Of a stretch of DNA of 64,000 bases, positions 8,463 through 16,677 are shown in pieces. The stretch is from Terrimesophilobacter sp963702165 (GTDB lineage: Bacteria; Actinomycetota; Actinomycetes; Actinomycetales; Microbacteriaceae), in NCBI GenBank assembly GCA_963702165.1, contig OY969722.1, positions 372,001-436,000 on the forward strand, given 5' to 3'. Under the pieces are notes generated by a model. The model did not search any database. It was not told the origin of the DNA and saw only the letters and a list, made by a program, of their open reading frames with translations. Every line of letters starts with the position of its first letter. Positions within the stretch are counted from its first letter, which is position 1. A program made the translations under genes and the position numbers.

Positions 8463-8925
8463 TCGGATTCTCATCGACGGCCGTAGCGGGTCCGGCAAGA
8501 CCAAGGTGGCTAATGGCCTGCTGGAGGCGATGCCGGATGCCCAACTGGTGCGACTCGACGAGCTTTACCCGGGGTGGGACGGGTTGGAGGCCGGCAGCCG
8601 GCACGTTCACGACTTCATCCTCGCGGCCGAGCGGCCTCGCTGGCGACGCTGGGACTGGATCGCGGGCGAGCCCGCAGAGTGGCACGAGCTGGACCCGGCC
8701 CGGCCGATCATCATCGAGGGGTTCGGCGCGCTGTCCCGCGAGAACCGGGCGCTCGCGACCCTCGGCATCTGGGTGGAGTTGGATGCGGAGACCCGCAAGC
8801 AGCGTGCGCTCGACCGCGACGGCGACACGTACGCGCCGCACTGGGATCGCTGGGCGGCTCAGGAGGACGCGTTCATCGCGCGAGAGCATCCGCAGGACCT
8901 GGCCGACCTGGTGATCGACGGCTGA
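8452..8925 (+). CDS. P-loop kinase-like ATP-binding protein
   Basis: This 157-residue protein is of the uridine kinase/shikimate kinase-like P-loop class. It has a Walker A GRSGSGKT at 10-17, a Walker-B-like PIIIEGFG at about 83-90 and an arginine-rich lid (DAETRKQRALDRDGD). Such small kinases phosphorylate nucleosides or small alcohols, and the exact substrate is not evident. It begins at TTG 8452, inside the end of ykoC, with GGGGAG upstream, so it is translationally coupled to the thiamine transporter. A salvage-kinase role for the imported compound is a reasonable but unproven inference. Confidence 0.8.
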   Translation: MLVDRILIDGRSGSGKTKVANGLLEAMPDAQLVRLDELYPGWDGLEAGSRHVHDFILAAERPRWRRWDWIAGEPAEWHELDPARPIIIEGFGALSRENRALATLGIWVELDAETRKQRALDRDGDTYAPHWDRWAAQEDAFIAREHPQDLADLVIDG

Positions 8926-8930
8926 GCGCC

Positions 8931-9281
8931 TCAGGCCCAGCCGAGCTCGTGCAAGTGCTGGTCGTCGATGCCGTAGAAGTGGGCGATCTCGTGCACGAGC
9001 GTCACGTGGATCTGGTCCTTGAGTTCGTCGAGGTCCTCACTGATGTCCAGCAGTGGCTCGCGGTAGAGCACGATCCGGTCCGGCAGCTCGCCGAAGCCGT
9101 AGTTGCCGCGTTCGGTCACGGCCACCCCGTCGTACAGGCCGAGGAGGTCCAGGGATCCGTCCTCAGGGCGATCCTCGACGACGAAAACGACGTTCTCGAG
9201 TCCGTCGACCATGTCATCGGGCAGCTGATCGAGTTCGTCGACGACGAGCTGCTCGAACTCGTCCGCTCCCATGTCATGCAC
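8931..9281 (-). CDS. Metallopeptidase family protein (zincin, PF06262-like)
   Basis: This 116-residue minimal zincin has the motif HEIAHFYGIDD near residues 97-107, in which the two His and the catalytic Glu form the HExxH site and the trailing Asp can be the third ligand. The family is widespread in actinobacteria and usually sits beside clpS and DUF2017, as here. Substrates are unknown. The N-terminal part is acidic, with PDRIVLYREPLL preceding the motif. It lies 12 bases downstream of the DUF2017 gene on the same strand, so it is probably the last gene of a clpS operon. Confidence 0.85.
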   Translation of the reverse strand: MHDMGADEFEQLVVDELDQLPDDMVDGLENVVFVVEDRPEDGSLDLLGLYDGVAVTERGNYGFGELPDRIVLYREPLLDISEDLDELKDQIHVTLVHEIAHFYGIDDQHLHELGWA

Positions 9282-9293
9282 GTCGACAGCCTG

Positions 9294-9758
9294 TCACGAG
9301 TCGAGGGCCTCGACGAGCGAGTTCTGCACGAACCCGAGCCAGTCGTAGAGGTCCTGAAGCACGATATCGGCGCTGCGGTCGTCCTCGCGCTCGATGCCGA
9401 GCCGGGAGGCGAGGGTCAGCCGGATGTCGGTGAGCGCCTTCATCCAGGCGACCGTCTCGTTCGGGTTCAGCGAAAGCTCCCCGCTGTCGACCGCCGCGGA
9501 CAGGGTCGTGGTGACCAGGGTCGCATTGTGCAGCTTCCGCTCAACGAGCCCATCCTGGGTGAACCGGCGGAACTCGGACGATGCGTCCGCGTCATCCGGG
9601 TAGGCATCGGGAAGCAGCCGGATGACCGCCGGATCGCCGTCATCCGGCGACTGGAGGAGGGTCGCCAGCTGGGAGGCGAGACTCTGCAGCAGCAGTGCCT
9701 CGTCCCGGTCGATCTTGGCGCTGATGCTGCCGTCCTGGTGGCGCTCGAAGCCGCGCAT
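9294..9758 (-). CDS. DUF2017 family protein
   Basis: This 154-residue protein starts MRGFERHQDGSISAKID and ends YDWLGFVQNSLVEALDS. It matches the actinobacterial DUF2017 family, which is nearly always adjacent to clpS. The function is not established. The ATG at 9756-9758 overlaps the clpS stop (ATGA), showing coupled translation, and fixes the start even though the frame stays open through clpS. The composition is acidic and helical, with no membrane segment. Confidence 0.88.
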   Translation of the reverse strand: MRGFERHQDGSISAKIDRDEALLLQSLASQLATLLQSPDDGDPAVIRLLPDAYPDDADASSEFRRFTQDGLVERKLHNATLVTTTLSAAVDSGELSLNPNETVAWMKALTDIRLTLASRLGIEREDDRSADIVLQDLYDWLGFVQNSLVEALDS

Positions 9759-10042
9759 CAGGCATCCGCCTTGCCGAGCGTCGCCCAGAGACCGAAGTCG
9801 TGCATCGCCTCGACGTGCCGCTCCATCTCCTCGCGGCTGCCGGTGGCGACGACGGCCTGGCCGGTGAGGTGCACCTGCAGCATGAGACGCTCCGCCTCGG
9901 CGGCCGCGTAACCGAAGTACGAGCGGAACACCCACGCGACGTACGACATGAGGTTCACCGGGTCGTTGAGCACGATCGTGACCCAGGGCACATCGAGCGA
10001 CTCGCGCTGGCGCGTGTCGGTGGATTCGATGGTCTGGGGCAT
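9758..10042 (-). CDS. clpS: ATP-dependent Clp protease adaptor ClpS
   Basis: ClpS binds the N-domain of ClpA/ClpC and delivers N-degron substrates. The 94-residue product contains PWVTIVLNDPVNLMSYV, whose Asn-Asp pair lines the N-end residue pocket, and the C-terminal signature VHLTGQAVVATGSREEMERHV with GLWATL. The ATG at 10042 (MPQTIEST) is preferred over an upstream start because it gives the usual ClpS length and has AAGGGTGG upstream. It is the first gene of clpS-DUF2017-metallopeptidase. Confidence 0.95.
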   Translation of the reverse strand: MPQTIESTDTRQRESLDVPWVTIVLNDPVNLMSYVAWVFRSYFGYAAAEAERLMLQVHLTGQAVVATGSREEMERHVEAMHDFGLWATLGKADA

Positions 10043-10114
10043 GGTTCCACCCTTGCACACCGCGCGGCGCCGCACAGGCCCCCGATACGCGCCCGGTTCT
10101 GGAACACTGGGGCG

Positions 10115-10519
10115 ATGACGACCGGGCAACGCGACCCGGCCGGTTCAGCGAAGGTCGATGCCTTCCTGGCCGAGCTGGAGCATCCACACAAGTCGGCGAT
10201 CGAGCTCCTCCGCGCCGCGATTCTGGCCGCCGACGACGGGATCACCGAGCACGTCAAGTGGAATGCACCGAGCTTCTGCTTCGGCGGTGTCGATCGTGCA
10301 ACCTTCCGGCTGCAACCCGGCAACCGGCTGCAGCTCATCCTGCATCGCGGAGTGAAGGTGCGTGACGACGCAGGGGAGTTCCGGTTCGAGGACCCCGCTG
10401 CGCTGCTGGAGTGGGTCGCCGCAGATCGTGCGGTGATCACCGTTGCCGACCTGGCCGACGCCAAGGCGCGCCTGCCCGAGGTGGTGGAGCTGATTCGCCG
10501 CTGGATGCTCGCCGCCTGA
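10115..10519 (+). CDS. DUF1801 domain-containing protein
   Basis: This 134-residue protein begins MTTGQRDPAGSAKVDAFLAELEHP. It has the DUF1801/YdhG-like core (KSAIELLRAAILAADDGITEHVKWNAPSF, FRLQPGNRLQLILHRG) and ends with VVELIRRWML. Members are small cytoplasmic proteins whose biochemical role is unknown. The start ATG at 10115 is divergent from clpS with 72 bases between them. The open frame extends upstream through the clpS region, but that part is antisense. Confidence 0.85.
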   Translation: MTTGQRDPAGSAKVDAFLAELEHPHKSAIELLRAAILAADDGITEHVKWNAPSFCFGGVDRATFRLQPGNRLQLILHRGVKVRDDAGEFRFEDPAALLEWVAADRAVITVADLADAKARLPEVVELIRRWMLAA

Positions 10520-10548
10520 TCCGGGCGCCGCTTCCGCGCAACGCTGCT

Positions 10549-10600
10549 CCCGTTTGTTATCGATGCGCCTGCTGCAGCAGCCGCGTCGACAACAAACGGG
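10549..10600. repeat. 19-bp inverted repeat, hairpin after DUF1801 gene
   Basis: Arms at 10549-10567 (CCCGTTTGTTATCGATGCG) and 10582-10600 pair along 19 positions, with two G-U type mismatches. The 14-base loop is itself palindromic (CTGCTGCAGCAG). It lies between the convergent DUF1801 gene and tRNA-His and could end transcription from both sides, though no U-run follows. Confidence 0.7.
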
Positions 10601-10635
10601 GCGTCGTTAAACGCACTCGACTCGAGACGAGTAAT

Positions 10636-10712
10636 TGGGGTGATCGACGGGACTCGAACCCGCGGCATCCGGCACCACAAGCCAGCGCTCTACCAACTGA
10701 GCTACGACCACC
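10636..10712 (-). tRNA. tRNA-His (anticodon GTG)
   Basis: On the minus strand the cloverleaf reads acceptor GTGGTCG pairing with CGATCAC, D arm GCTC...GAGC, anticodon stem CTGGC/GCCGG with loop TTGTGGT, and T arm GCGGG/CCCGT. The extra G at position -1 (10712), opposite C73, is the hallmark of tRNA-His. The CCA end is encoded in the gene. Confidence 0.97.
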
Positions 10713-10750
10713 ATGTGCGACCGTGAAGGTCGCAACGACACACCATCCTA

Positions 10751-11371
10751 TTACAGGCGCGCACCGAATTCTTGCACCACCGAAAGGCCGACCGCTTGGG
10801 CCTCGTCGCTGCTCGGCCCGGGAGGGGCGACGAACGCCGCACGCCGGTAATACTCGAGCTCGCGGATCGACTCCAGGATGTCCGCCATCGCGCGGTGTCC
10901 GCCGGCTTTCGGCGGTGCGTTGAAGTACACGCGCGGGAACCAGCGCTTGGCGAGTTCCTTGATGGAGGACACGTCCACGTTGCGGTAGTGGAGGTGCGCG
11001 TCAACCCGCGGCATGTAGCGTGCGAGGAAGGTGCGATCGGTCCCGATCGTGTTGCCGGCGAGGGGAGCCTGCTGCTGCACCGGCACGTGCTTGAGGATGT
11101 ACTCGTTGACCGCGAATTCGGCGTCGGAGAGCGACATCCCGCTCTCCAGCTCGGCCAGTAGGCCGGATTCGCTGTGCATGTTCCGCACGAAGTCCGACAT
11201 GTTGGCGAGCGCCGCGGCATCCGGCTTGATGACCACGGTGATGCCCTCGTCGAGCACGTTGAGGTCGAAGTCGGTGATGACCACCGCCACCTCGATCAGC
11301 TCGTCGACGGAGATGTCGAGTCCCGTCATCTCGCAGTCGATCCAGACGAGTCGATCGGAGCCGTTTGCCAT
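10751..11371 (-). CDS. orn: Oligoribonuclease
   Basis: This DEDDh 3'-5' exoribonuclease degrades 2-5 nt RNAs, including pGpG, and is essential in many bacteria. The 206-residue product has Exo I residues Asp12 and Glu14 (WIDCEMTG), Exo II GTDRTFLARYMP and Exo III GGHRAMADI. The length is slightly above the usual 180-200 because of a C-terminal tail common in actinobacteria. It lies just downstream of tRNA-His on the same strand reading. Confidence 0.96.
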   Translation of the reverse strand: MANGSDRLVWIDCEMTGLDISVDELIEVAVVITDFDLNVLDEGITVVIKPDAAALANMSDFVRNMHSESGLLAELESGMSLSDAEFAVNEYILKHVPVQQQAPLAGNTIGTDRTFLARYMPRVDAHLHYRNVDVSSIKELAKRWFPRVYFNAPPKAGGHRAMADILESIRELEYYRRAAFVAPPGPSSDEAQAVGLSVVQEFGARL

Positions 11372-11452
11372 CCCACGAGTCTAACGGCGCACCCCTGACG
11401 TGATTCCTTCCAACCCTTACCCCTGTCAGTCGTCAAGTGGTAGTAATGGGCT

Positions 11453-11728
11453 ATGACCGATCAGACCCCAGACCTGAAGCGCGGCGACGAGTACATCGTC
11501 TTCTACAAGGGCGGCCCCAACGATGGTCGCATCGACCGTCGCATCAGCACGGATGGTTCGTGGGACGAGGAGTTGACCGTCGTCGCATCCATTGACGGCA
11601 AGGAAACCCTCATCAACTACAACTTCGAATCGTGGCGTGAGCTGGGCGACCAGTACCAGGTCGAGTACGTCTACGACCCGAAGGACAGTGACGAGCTCGA
11701 GGACCCAGAGGACCGCAACGACCTCTGA
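11453..11728 (+). CDS. Small acidic hypothetical protein
   Basis: This 91-residue, strongly acidic protein contains GDEYIVFYKGGPNDGRIDRRISTDGSW and a C-terminus of almost only Asp/Glu/Arg/Asn (DPKDSDELEDPEDRNDL). I do not recognise the family. The YKGGPNDG-type segment resembles short proteins annotated as hypothetical in Microbacteriaceae. No membrane segment or signal peptide. It lies between orn and tRNA-Arg, with no obvious operon partner. Confidence 0.7.
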   Translation: MTDQTPDLKRGDEYIVFYKGGPNDGRIDRRISTDGSWDEELTVVASIDGKETLINYNFESWRELGDQYQVEYVYDPKDSDELEDPEDRNDL

Positions 11729-11789
11729 CGATTCATCATGCGGATCCTCGGTGCCGGATGGTGCTGCGGTATCGTGGTACCGCGTTTTC

Positions 11790-11862
11790 GCCCTCGTAGC
11801 TCAGCGGATAGAGCAGGAGCCTTCTAATCTCTTGGTCGCAGGTTCGATTCCTGCCGAGGGCA
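11790..11862 (+). tRNA. tRNA-Arg (anticodon TCT)
   Basis: The cloverleaf has acceptor GCCCTCG/CGAGGGC, D arm GCTC...GAGC, loop CTTCTAA with anticodon TCT, and T arm GCAGG TTCGATT CCTGC. The discriminator is A and CCA is not encoded. The anticodon stem GGAGC/TCTCT has a C-T mismatch at the 31-39 pair and a G-T pair at 27-43, which is weaker than normal. Confidence 0.93.
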
Positions 11863-12010
11863 CTTTGAACTGATCGACCACGGAGACCCCCGTTCTTCCG
11901 CGGCGGTTTCGCACGCGGCGGCACGATCCGCGCCACTTCCGGACATCAGCACCCGGTGCGCCGGGCGCGACTGACCGGAACGGGCGCGGATGGTCGTGGG
12001 CTGAGCGTAC

Positions 12011-12874
12011 TCAGCCGTAGTGCTCGCCATCGTCCGGAGCAATGCGCTGGCGAACCGTGCTCGCCGACTTCGGCATCGGCGTCTGCTCGGAGCCCAAAGT
12101 GTCGTCAGCGATCCCGGCGGAGTCATTCGCGGGGGAGCCGCCGGCGGAAGCGCCAGGGGCGGCTGGCATCGCGAAGGCGCCGGTCTGCGGACGCAGCGGC
12201 GCCCGCTGCGGCTCGATCGGCCGCGTGACGCCCTCTGAATCCTGCTTCACCGGGGTGGCGGGGGTGGTGAAGACACTCGGCGGGTTGTCTTCGACAACGG
12301 GCTTGGAGGTCGCCTCACCGGCCGCCTGCTGCGCTGCCCAGGCCTGCTGCTGGGCGATGAGTTCCTGATCGGTGAGCGACGCCTCGTAGGCCCACGAGTC
12401 GAGGTCGTTCTTGAAGAGCTTCTTGGCGCGGCTCGGCTTGTCCTGCCACTCGAGCATCCGGCTGCGGAACTCGATCAGCGACTGCTCCGCCTGGAAGCTG
12501 AACGACACGGCATTCTTCTTCATCTCGGCGATCTCGTGGATGGCCCAGTCGGCGGCCATCGCAGCCCCGGTCACCGGGAGCAGGCGAACCTGCACGTCGG
12601 CCTCGAGGGCGACGTGCTCCGCGTGCTGCTGCTCGGGAGCAGACAGCGAGTTCCAGCGAGCCGCGCGACGAGCGGATGCGATGAGCGCGGTGATCGCAGC
12701 CGCGCGCTTCTCTCGCTCGTGCAGTTCGACAATGCGCTTGGTGGCTGCGCGCCCGATGAGGGCGGCGATGATTCCGGCCACAAGTATCGCGAAAGCCGGG
12801 ATTATTGCGGTGGTCATCACCTGCTCCCCGGCGTCTGAATTGAACCAGTCAAGGAAGTTGTTCCACCACTGCAT
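12011..12874 (-). CDS. Conserved hypothetical membrane protein
   Basis: The 287-residue protein has a single N-terminal transmembrane segment (about 19-41, VMTTAIIPAFAILVAGIIAALIG) and then a basic helical stretch (AATKRIVELHEREKRAAAITALIASARRAARW). A long soluble domain with a conserved-looking DKPSRAKKLFKNDLDSWAYEASLTDQE region follows. The C-terminal 90 residues are Pro/Ala-rich and probably disordered. The pattern fits an actinobacterial family of unknown function. The preceding 148 bases (11863-12010) hold no gene. Confidence 0.75.
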   Translation of the reverse strand: MQWWNNFLDWFNSDAGEQVMTTAIIPAFAILVAGIIAALIGRAATKRIVELHEREKRAAAITALIASARRAARWNSLSAPEQQHAEHVALEADVQVRLLPVTGAAMAADWAIHEIAEMKKNAVSFSFQAEQSLIEFRSRMLEWQDKPSRAKKLFKNDLDSWAYEASLTDQELIAQQQAWAAQQAAGEATSKPVVEDNPPSVFTTPATPVKQDSEGVTRPIEPQRAPLRPQTGAFAMPAAPGASAGGSPANDSAGIADDTLGSEQTPMPKSASTVRQRIAPDDGEHYG

Positions 12875-12947
12875 GGCTGAACCTTACCCACTGTTGGGGG
12901 CCAATCACCTGAAATCGCGGGCGAGTCTCGCGCACCGCGGCGCGAGA

Positions 12948-13208
12948 TCAGCGCAACGCGTCAACGGCTTCATCAAATGCCCAGAATTCCCCGACGATGA
13001 GGAAGTGCTGGGCGCGCGCGACGAGCCGTTTGGCGCGGAACCGGATGCCGCGCGGGTCGCTGAACTGCTCGACGTAGCCCAGCACCTCGCCGTCCGGGCG
13101 GGTCACCCGCCACAGTTCGCCGTGCAACTGCATGCAGCGGACGCCGAAGCGATCGCGTGTGGACGTTCCGCCGTGGTTTTTGGCGAGTTGCAGGTCGAGT
13201 CGTGCCAT
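12948..13208 (-). CDS. Small hypothetical protein (86 aa)
   Basis: The 86-residue product begins MARLDLQLAKNHGGTSTRDRFGV and is beta-rich (GELWRVTRPDGEVLGYVEQF). It has no membrane segment. AGGAGA lies 6 bases before the ATG, supporting translation. It resembles short hypothetical proteins of Microbacteriaceae. Function unknown. Confidence 0.7.
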   Translation of the reverse strand: MARLDLQLAKNHGGTSTRDRFGVRCMQLHGELWRVTRPDGEVLGYVEQFSDPRGIRFRAKRLVARAQHFLIVGEFWAFDEAVDALR

Positions 13209-13282
13209 CCGTTCTCCTCGTGTGCAGCCGGCCGCTGTGATCTGGGACGCTACCGAGGTTACGGTGGACCACCGACATCGCC

Positions 13283-14230
13283 TCAGTTGATGCGCGCGTC
13301 CTGGTCGATGATCGCCAGATCGGGGTCGACCACTTTGTTGATGCGAGCCGTCTGCGCGAGCACGATGCCGACGAGGACGACGGCAGCACCGACCAGCTGC
13401 AGCGGTGTCAGAATTTCACCGAGCCAAATCCACGCGAACACGAAGGCGAAGATCACCTCGGCGGATGCTGTGATGCCGGCGGCGGTGGCCGTCAGGTAGC
13501 GCAGGGCGAGCAATGAGAGCAGGAACGGGGCGAACGAGCCCAGCACCACGTTCCAGGCCAGCAGCATCCAGAGCGGCACCGCAACCGCTTCGAGGTGACC
13601 ACCGAGCGACACCGCCTCACCCAGTCCGCTCACATCGAGCGAGCCCAGGTCGCCGAAGATCACCCAGAACAACGCTGCAAACGACATCGACCAGAACCCC
13701 ACCGCCATCGGTGAGGACTTGCCCACTTCGCGTTCGCCGAGCAGGAAATACAGCGCAAGGGCGACCGCCGCGCATGACGCCATGAGCACGCCCAAGGGAT
13801 GGAGGTCGCTGTTCCACACCCTTGCCACGAGCGCCAGCCCGATCAGCACGAACCCGATGGCGACCCACAGGCGCGCCCTCACCCGTTCACGCAGGACAAA
13901 GAACGCGAACAGCGCGACGATGAGCACCGCCATGTACTCGATGAGCAGTGCGATGCCCACCGGCACGAGGCTCACTGCGACCGCATAGGTGAACTGCAGC
14001 AGCGCGACACCGAACACGCCGAGGACGGCGAGCACCACTGCTTGGCGAAGGGTGATCCGGAACGCCTTCCGATCGCTGACCAGCAGCACGATGGCGGCGA
14101 TCAGCGCGGTGCCCGCGACACGGAACAGCGTGAGGTGCGCGGCGCTGAGCCCGCCCTCGACGAGCACCTTGGTGACGCTTCCGTTCACTCCGAAGAGCAG
14201 CGCCGCAAGCAGCGCCCAGAAGTAGCCCAC
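13283..14230 (-). CDS. EamA (DMT superfamily) transporter
   Basis: This 315-residue integral membrane protein has ten hydrophobic helices in two EamA repeats. The first begins GYFWALLAALLFGVNGSVTKV and the second contains FAALFWVIFGDLG and ITASAEVIFAFVFAWIWLGE. EamA proteins export amino acids, nucleosides or other small metabolites. The substrate is unknown. The start is a GTG at 14230, 2 bases after the stop of yghZ, so the two are probably one operon. Confidence 0.9.
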   Translation of the reverse strand: MGYFWALLAALLFGVNGSVTKVLVEGGLSAAHLTLFRVAGTALIAAIVLLVSDRKAFRITLRQAVVLAVLGVFGVALLQFTYAVAVSLVPVGIALLIEYMAVLIVALFAFFVLRERVRARLWVAIGFVLIGLALVARVWNSDLHPLGVLMASCAAVALALYFLLGEREVGKSSPMAVGFWSMSFAALFWVIFGDLGSLDVSGLGEAVSLGGHLEAVAVPLWMLLAWNVVLGSFAPFLLSLLALRYLTATAAGITASAEVIFAFVFAWIWLGEILTPLQLVGAAVVLVGIVLAQTARINKVVDPDLAIIDQDARIN

Positions 14231-14232
14231 CG

Positions 14233-15237
14233 CTAGTGAAGTCCGGTGCCGTGCACCGCGTACGGCTCGATGGCGGCGATCTCGTGCGCCTCAAGCGGCG
14301 GCGAGTGCAGCGCATCCAGGCTGTCGTCGAGTTGCGCGACGCTGCTCGCGCCGATGATGGCGCTGGTCACCTCGCGCTGCCGCAGCACCCACCGAAGCGC
14401 CAATTGCGCGAGGGTCTGACCGCGGGAGTCGGCGATCGCCTGCAGCGCCGTCGCCCGCTCGAGGTAGCTCGTGCTGACGTTCTCGGCATTGAGCCAGCGG
14501 CCCTCTGCGACGCGTGATCCGGCCGGCACGCCCTTCAGGTAGCGGTTGGTCGCCAGCCCCTGGGCGAGGGGGGAGTAGACGACGCAGCCGACGCCGAGTT
14601 CGCCCAGCGTCTCAAATAGCCCGTCTTCCGGCGTGCGATCGAACAGGTTGTAGCGGGGCTGGTGGATCAACAGAGGGATGCCGTGCGCTGCGAGCGCTTC
14701 GTACGCCGCCCGGGTCTGCGACGGGTCATAGTTCGAGATTCCCGCGTACAGCGCCTTGCCCTGCTTGATCGCCGTGGCGATGGCGCCCATTGTCTCGTGG
14801 ATCGGCGTATCCGGATCCGGGCGATGCGAGTAGAAGATATCGACGTAGTCGACGCCCATCCGCTTCAACGACTGGTCCAGGGACGCCAACAGATACTTGC
14901 GCGAACCCCATTCGCCGTATGGGCCCGGCCACATGTTGTGGCCCGCCTTCGTCGCGATGATGAGCTCGTCACGGTAGGGCATCAGGTCCTGCCGCAGGAT
15001 CGTGCCGAAGTTCGACTCGGCTGCACCGGCGGGAGGGCCGTAGTTGTTCGCCAGATCGAAGTGCGTGACACCGCGATCGAAGGCGCGCCGGATGATTGCG
15101 CGCTGGGTCTCGAGCGGACGGTCATCGCCGAAGTTGTTCCAGAGCCCGAGTGAGATCTCGGGCAGTTTCAGGCCGCTCATTCCGGTGCGCACGTACTGCG
15201 TACGCTGGTAGCGATCCCGGGCCGCCTCGTAGTTCAT
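14233..15237 (-). CDS. yghZ: Aldo/keto reductase, L-glyceraldehyde-3-phosphate reductase type
   Basis: This 334-residue NADPH-dependent aldo/keto reductase is closest to YghZ/Gpr, which reduces L-glyceraldehyde 3-phosphate and methylglyoxal. The family start MNYEAARDRYQRTQYVRTG and the blocks HFDLANNYGPPAGAAE (catalytic Asp and Tyr), ATKAGHNMWPGPYGEWGSRKYL (catalytic Lys) and VDIFYSHRPDPDTP are characteristic of this subgroup. The C-terminal SAIIGASSVAQLDDSLDAL forms the cofactor site. It lies upstream of the EamA transporter gene and is divergent from msrA, 18 bases away. Confidence 0.92.
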   Translation of the reverse strand: MNYEAARDRYQRTQYVRTGMSGLKLPEISLGLWNNFGDDRPLETQRAIIRRAFDRGVTHFDLANNYGPPAGAAESNFGTILRQDLMPYRDELIIATKAGHNMWPGPYGEWGSRKYLLASLDQSLKRMGVDYVDIFYSHRPDPDTPIHETMGAIATAIKQGKALYAGISNYDPSQTRAAYEALAAHGIPLLIHQPRYNLFDRTPEDGLFETLGELGVGCVVYSPLAQGLATNRYLKGVPAGSRVAEGRWLNAENVSTSYLERATALQAIADSRGQTLAQLALRWVLRQREVTSAIIGASSVAQLDDSLDALHSPPLEAHEIAAIEPYAVHGTGLH

Positions 15238-15255
15238 GGCGTTAGCCTAGAGGCC

Positions 15256-15783
15256 ATGGAGACGTACGTTCTGGCTGGCGGTTGCTTTTGGTGTCTCGAC
15301 GCGGTCTACCGCACCCTCACCGGTGTCGAAGATGTCGTATCCGGATACACGGGCGGCGCGACGGCGAACCCATCCTACGAGGCGGTGTGCACCGGAACCA
15401 CGGGGCACGCCGAGGCCGTCGCGGTCACCTTCGACCCCGAGCAGATCCCTGGCGACGTCATCCTGGACGTGTTCTTCACGCTGCACGACCCGCGTCAGCT
15501 GAACCGCCAGGGCAACGACATCGGAACGCAGTACCGCTCGGCGATGTACTACGCGAACGACGAGCAGAAGGCGCTGTTCGAGAACGCCATCCGGAAGGCC
15601 GATGAACTCTGGGACGGCGGCATCGTCACCCAGCTCGAACCGCTCGGCGAGTTCTACCGCGCCGAGGAGTACCACCAGGACTTCTTCGCCAAGAATCCGG
15701 GGCAGGGCTATTGCCTCGCGGTCGCGGTTCCCAAGGTGAATAAGGTGCGCAAGTCGTTTGCGCCGTATGTGAAGGCCGCCTGA
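15256..15783 (+). CDS. msrA: Peptide-methionine (S)-S-oxide reductase
   Basis: MsrA repairs oxidised methionine. The 175-residue product begins METYVLAGGCFWCLDAVYRTLTG, in which Cys10 of GCFW is the catalytic cysteine. It also has VVSGYTGGATANPSYEAVCTG, GHAEAVAVTFDP and the C-terminal EYHQDFFAKNPGQGYC, which holds a resolving-type Cys. Divergent from yghZ, another detoxification gene. Confidence 0.97.
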   Translation: METYVLAGGCFWCLDAVYRTLTGVEDVVSGYTGGATANPSYEAVCTGTTGHAEAVAVTFDPEQIPGDVILDVFFTLHDPRQLNRQGNDIGTQYRSAMYYANDEQKALFENAIRKADELWDGGIVTQLEPLGEFYRAEEYHQDFFAKNPGQGYCLAVAVPKVNKVRKSFAPYVKAA

Positions 15784-15810
15784 TCCACGCTTCGTGAGAT
15801 GGAGGGCGCC

Positions 15811-16020
15811 ATGACAGAGGAAACCACCGAGAAGACTTGGGTCGCCTTCGGTCCGGCCGGGGCGATAGGCAGCGTCCACCGCGTCGACGGTGAGTACACC
15901 TTCAAGCTGCTGACCGACGACGCGCCCCGAGGCCGCTATCCGTCGCTCGAGGTCGCGAAGAGCGCATTGTTCGCGGCGCTGCCGCCCGGCTCGGACTGGC
16001 CGGAGTTCCGCGAGCACTGA
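15811..16020 (+). CDS. Small hypothetical protein (69 aa)
   Basis: This 69-residue protein begins MTEETTEKTWVAFGPAGAIGSVHRVDGEY and ends LPPGSDWPEFREH. The pattern of a short beta-sheet (TWVAF...GEYTFKLL) followed by a helix (SLEVAKSALFAAL) suggests a compact single-domain fold of unknown role. GGAGGG lies 4 bases upstream of the ATG at 15811, so I prefer it to the in-frame ATG at 15799. It may share a transcript with msrA, 28 bases upstream. Confidence 0.7.
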   Translation: MTEETTEKTWVAFGPAGAIGSVHRVDGEYTFKLLTDDAPRGRYPSLEVAKSALFAALPPGSDWPEFREH

Positions 16021-16150
16021 GCGCGAGACCTGAGCGCGGGCCCTGGTTGGGTGTGTACTTCTCCACACCAGTCCGAAGTGGCATCCGGCGGCGCACCGAT
16101 GGCGCACCGCGCTGGGGGAGCCATCGGGTCACCGCAACACACTGAGGCGC

Positions 16151-16639
16151 ATGAACGACATCATCACGATCGTGGGCCGCGTCGCCACCGAACCGACGCA
16201 CATCCGAACCGACTCTTACGTGATCACCGACTTCCGGGTCGCGACCGACCGAGGGTACTGGAACGGCGCAAAGAAGGAATGGGTCGACCAGGGTTCCAAC
16301 TTCTACTCGATCAGCGCCTACCGCTCGCTCGCTGAGAACGTGTACGGGTCGATCCACAAGGGGGAACCCGTGATCGTCACCGGCAAACTGCAGGTCAAGG
16401 AGTGGGTCAATGGTGAGAAGAAGGGCAAGGACATCGAGATCGTGGCCGACGCCATCGGCCACAATCTGAGCAGGGGTAAGTCGCAGTTCAACCCGATGCG
16501 CGGCCTGGGCTCGAAAGAGGAAGCAGACGACTCGTTCCCGAGTGCACCGGATGCCGGGGTCGAGCCGGCCGACGACGACCCAAGCGAGGCGTCGCTGCCC
16601 GTCCACGATGAGCGCGAGGAAGTCGCCACACCGTTCTGA
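16151..16639 (+). CDS. ssb: Single-stranded DNA-binding protein
   Basis: The N-terminal OB fold covers residues 1-105, with MNDIITIVGRVATEP, WVDQGSNFYSISAYRSLAENV and GEPVIVTGKLQVKEW. The remainder is acidic and unstructured. The C-terminus (DEREEVATPF) ends in Pro-Phe, matching the SSB tail that recruits repair partners. The divergent sequence suggests a second, accessory SSB rather than the replicative one between rpsF and rpsR. Confidence 0.88.
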   Translation: MNDIITIVGRVATEPTHIRTDSYVITDFRVATDRGYWNGAKKEWVDQGSNFYSISAYRSLAENVYGSIHKGEPVIVTGKLQVKEWVNGEKKGKDIEIVADAIGHNLSRGKSQFNPMRGLGSKEEADDSFPSAPDAGVEPADDDPSEASLPVHDEREEVATPF

Positions 16640-16677
16640 ACCCTGACCGGTCGCCGCGCACCCCTAGAATCGTCGGC

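Noticed and set aside
6228..8504. 758-residue open frame on the minus strand across ykoD-ykoC
   Set aside because: It is antisense to two clear ABC transporter genes. Its Ser/Arg/Pro-rich composition is typical of shadow frames in GC-rich DNA.
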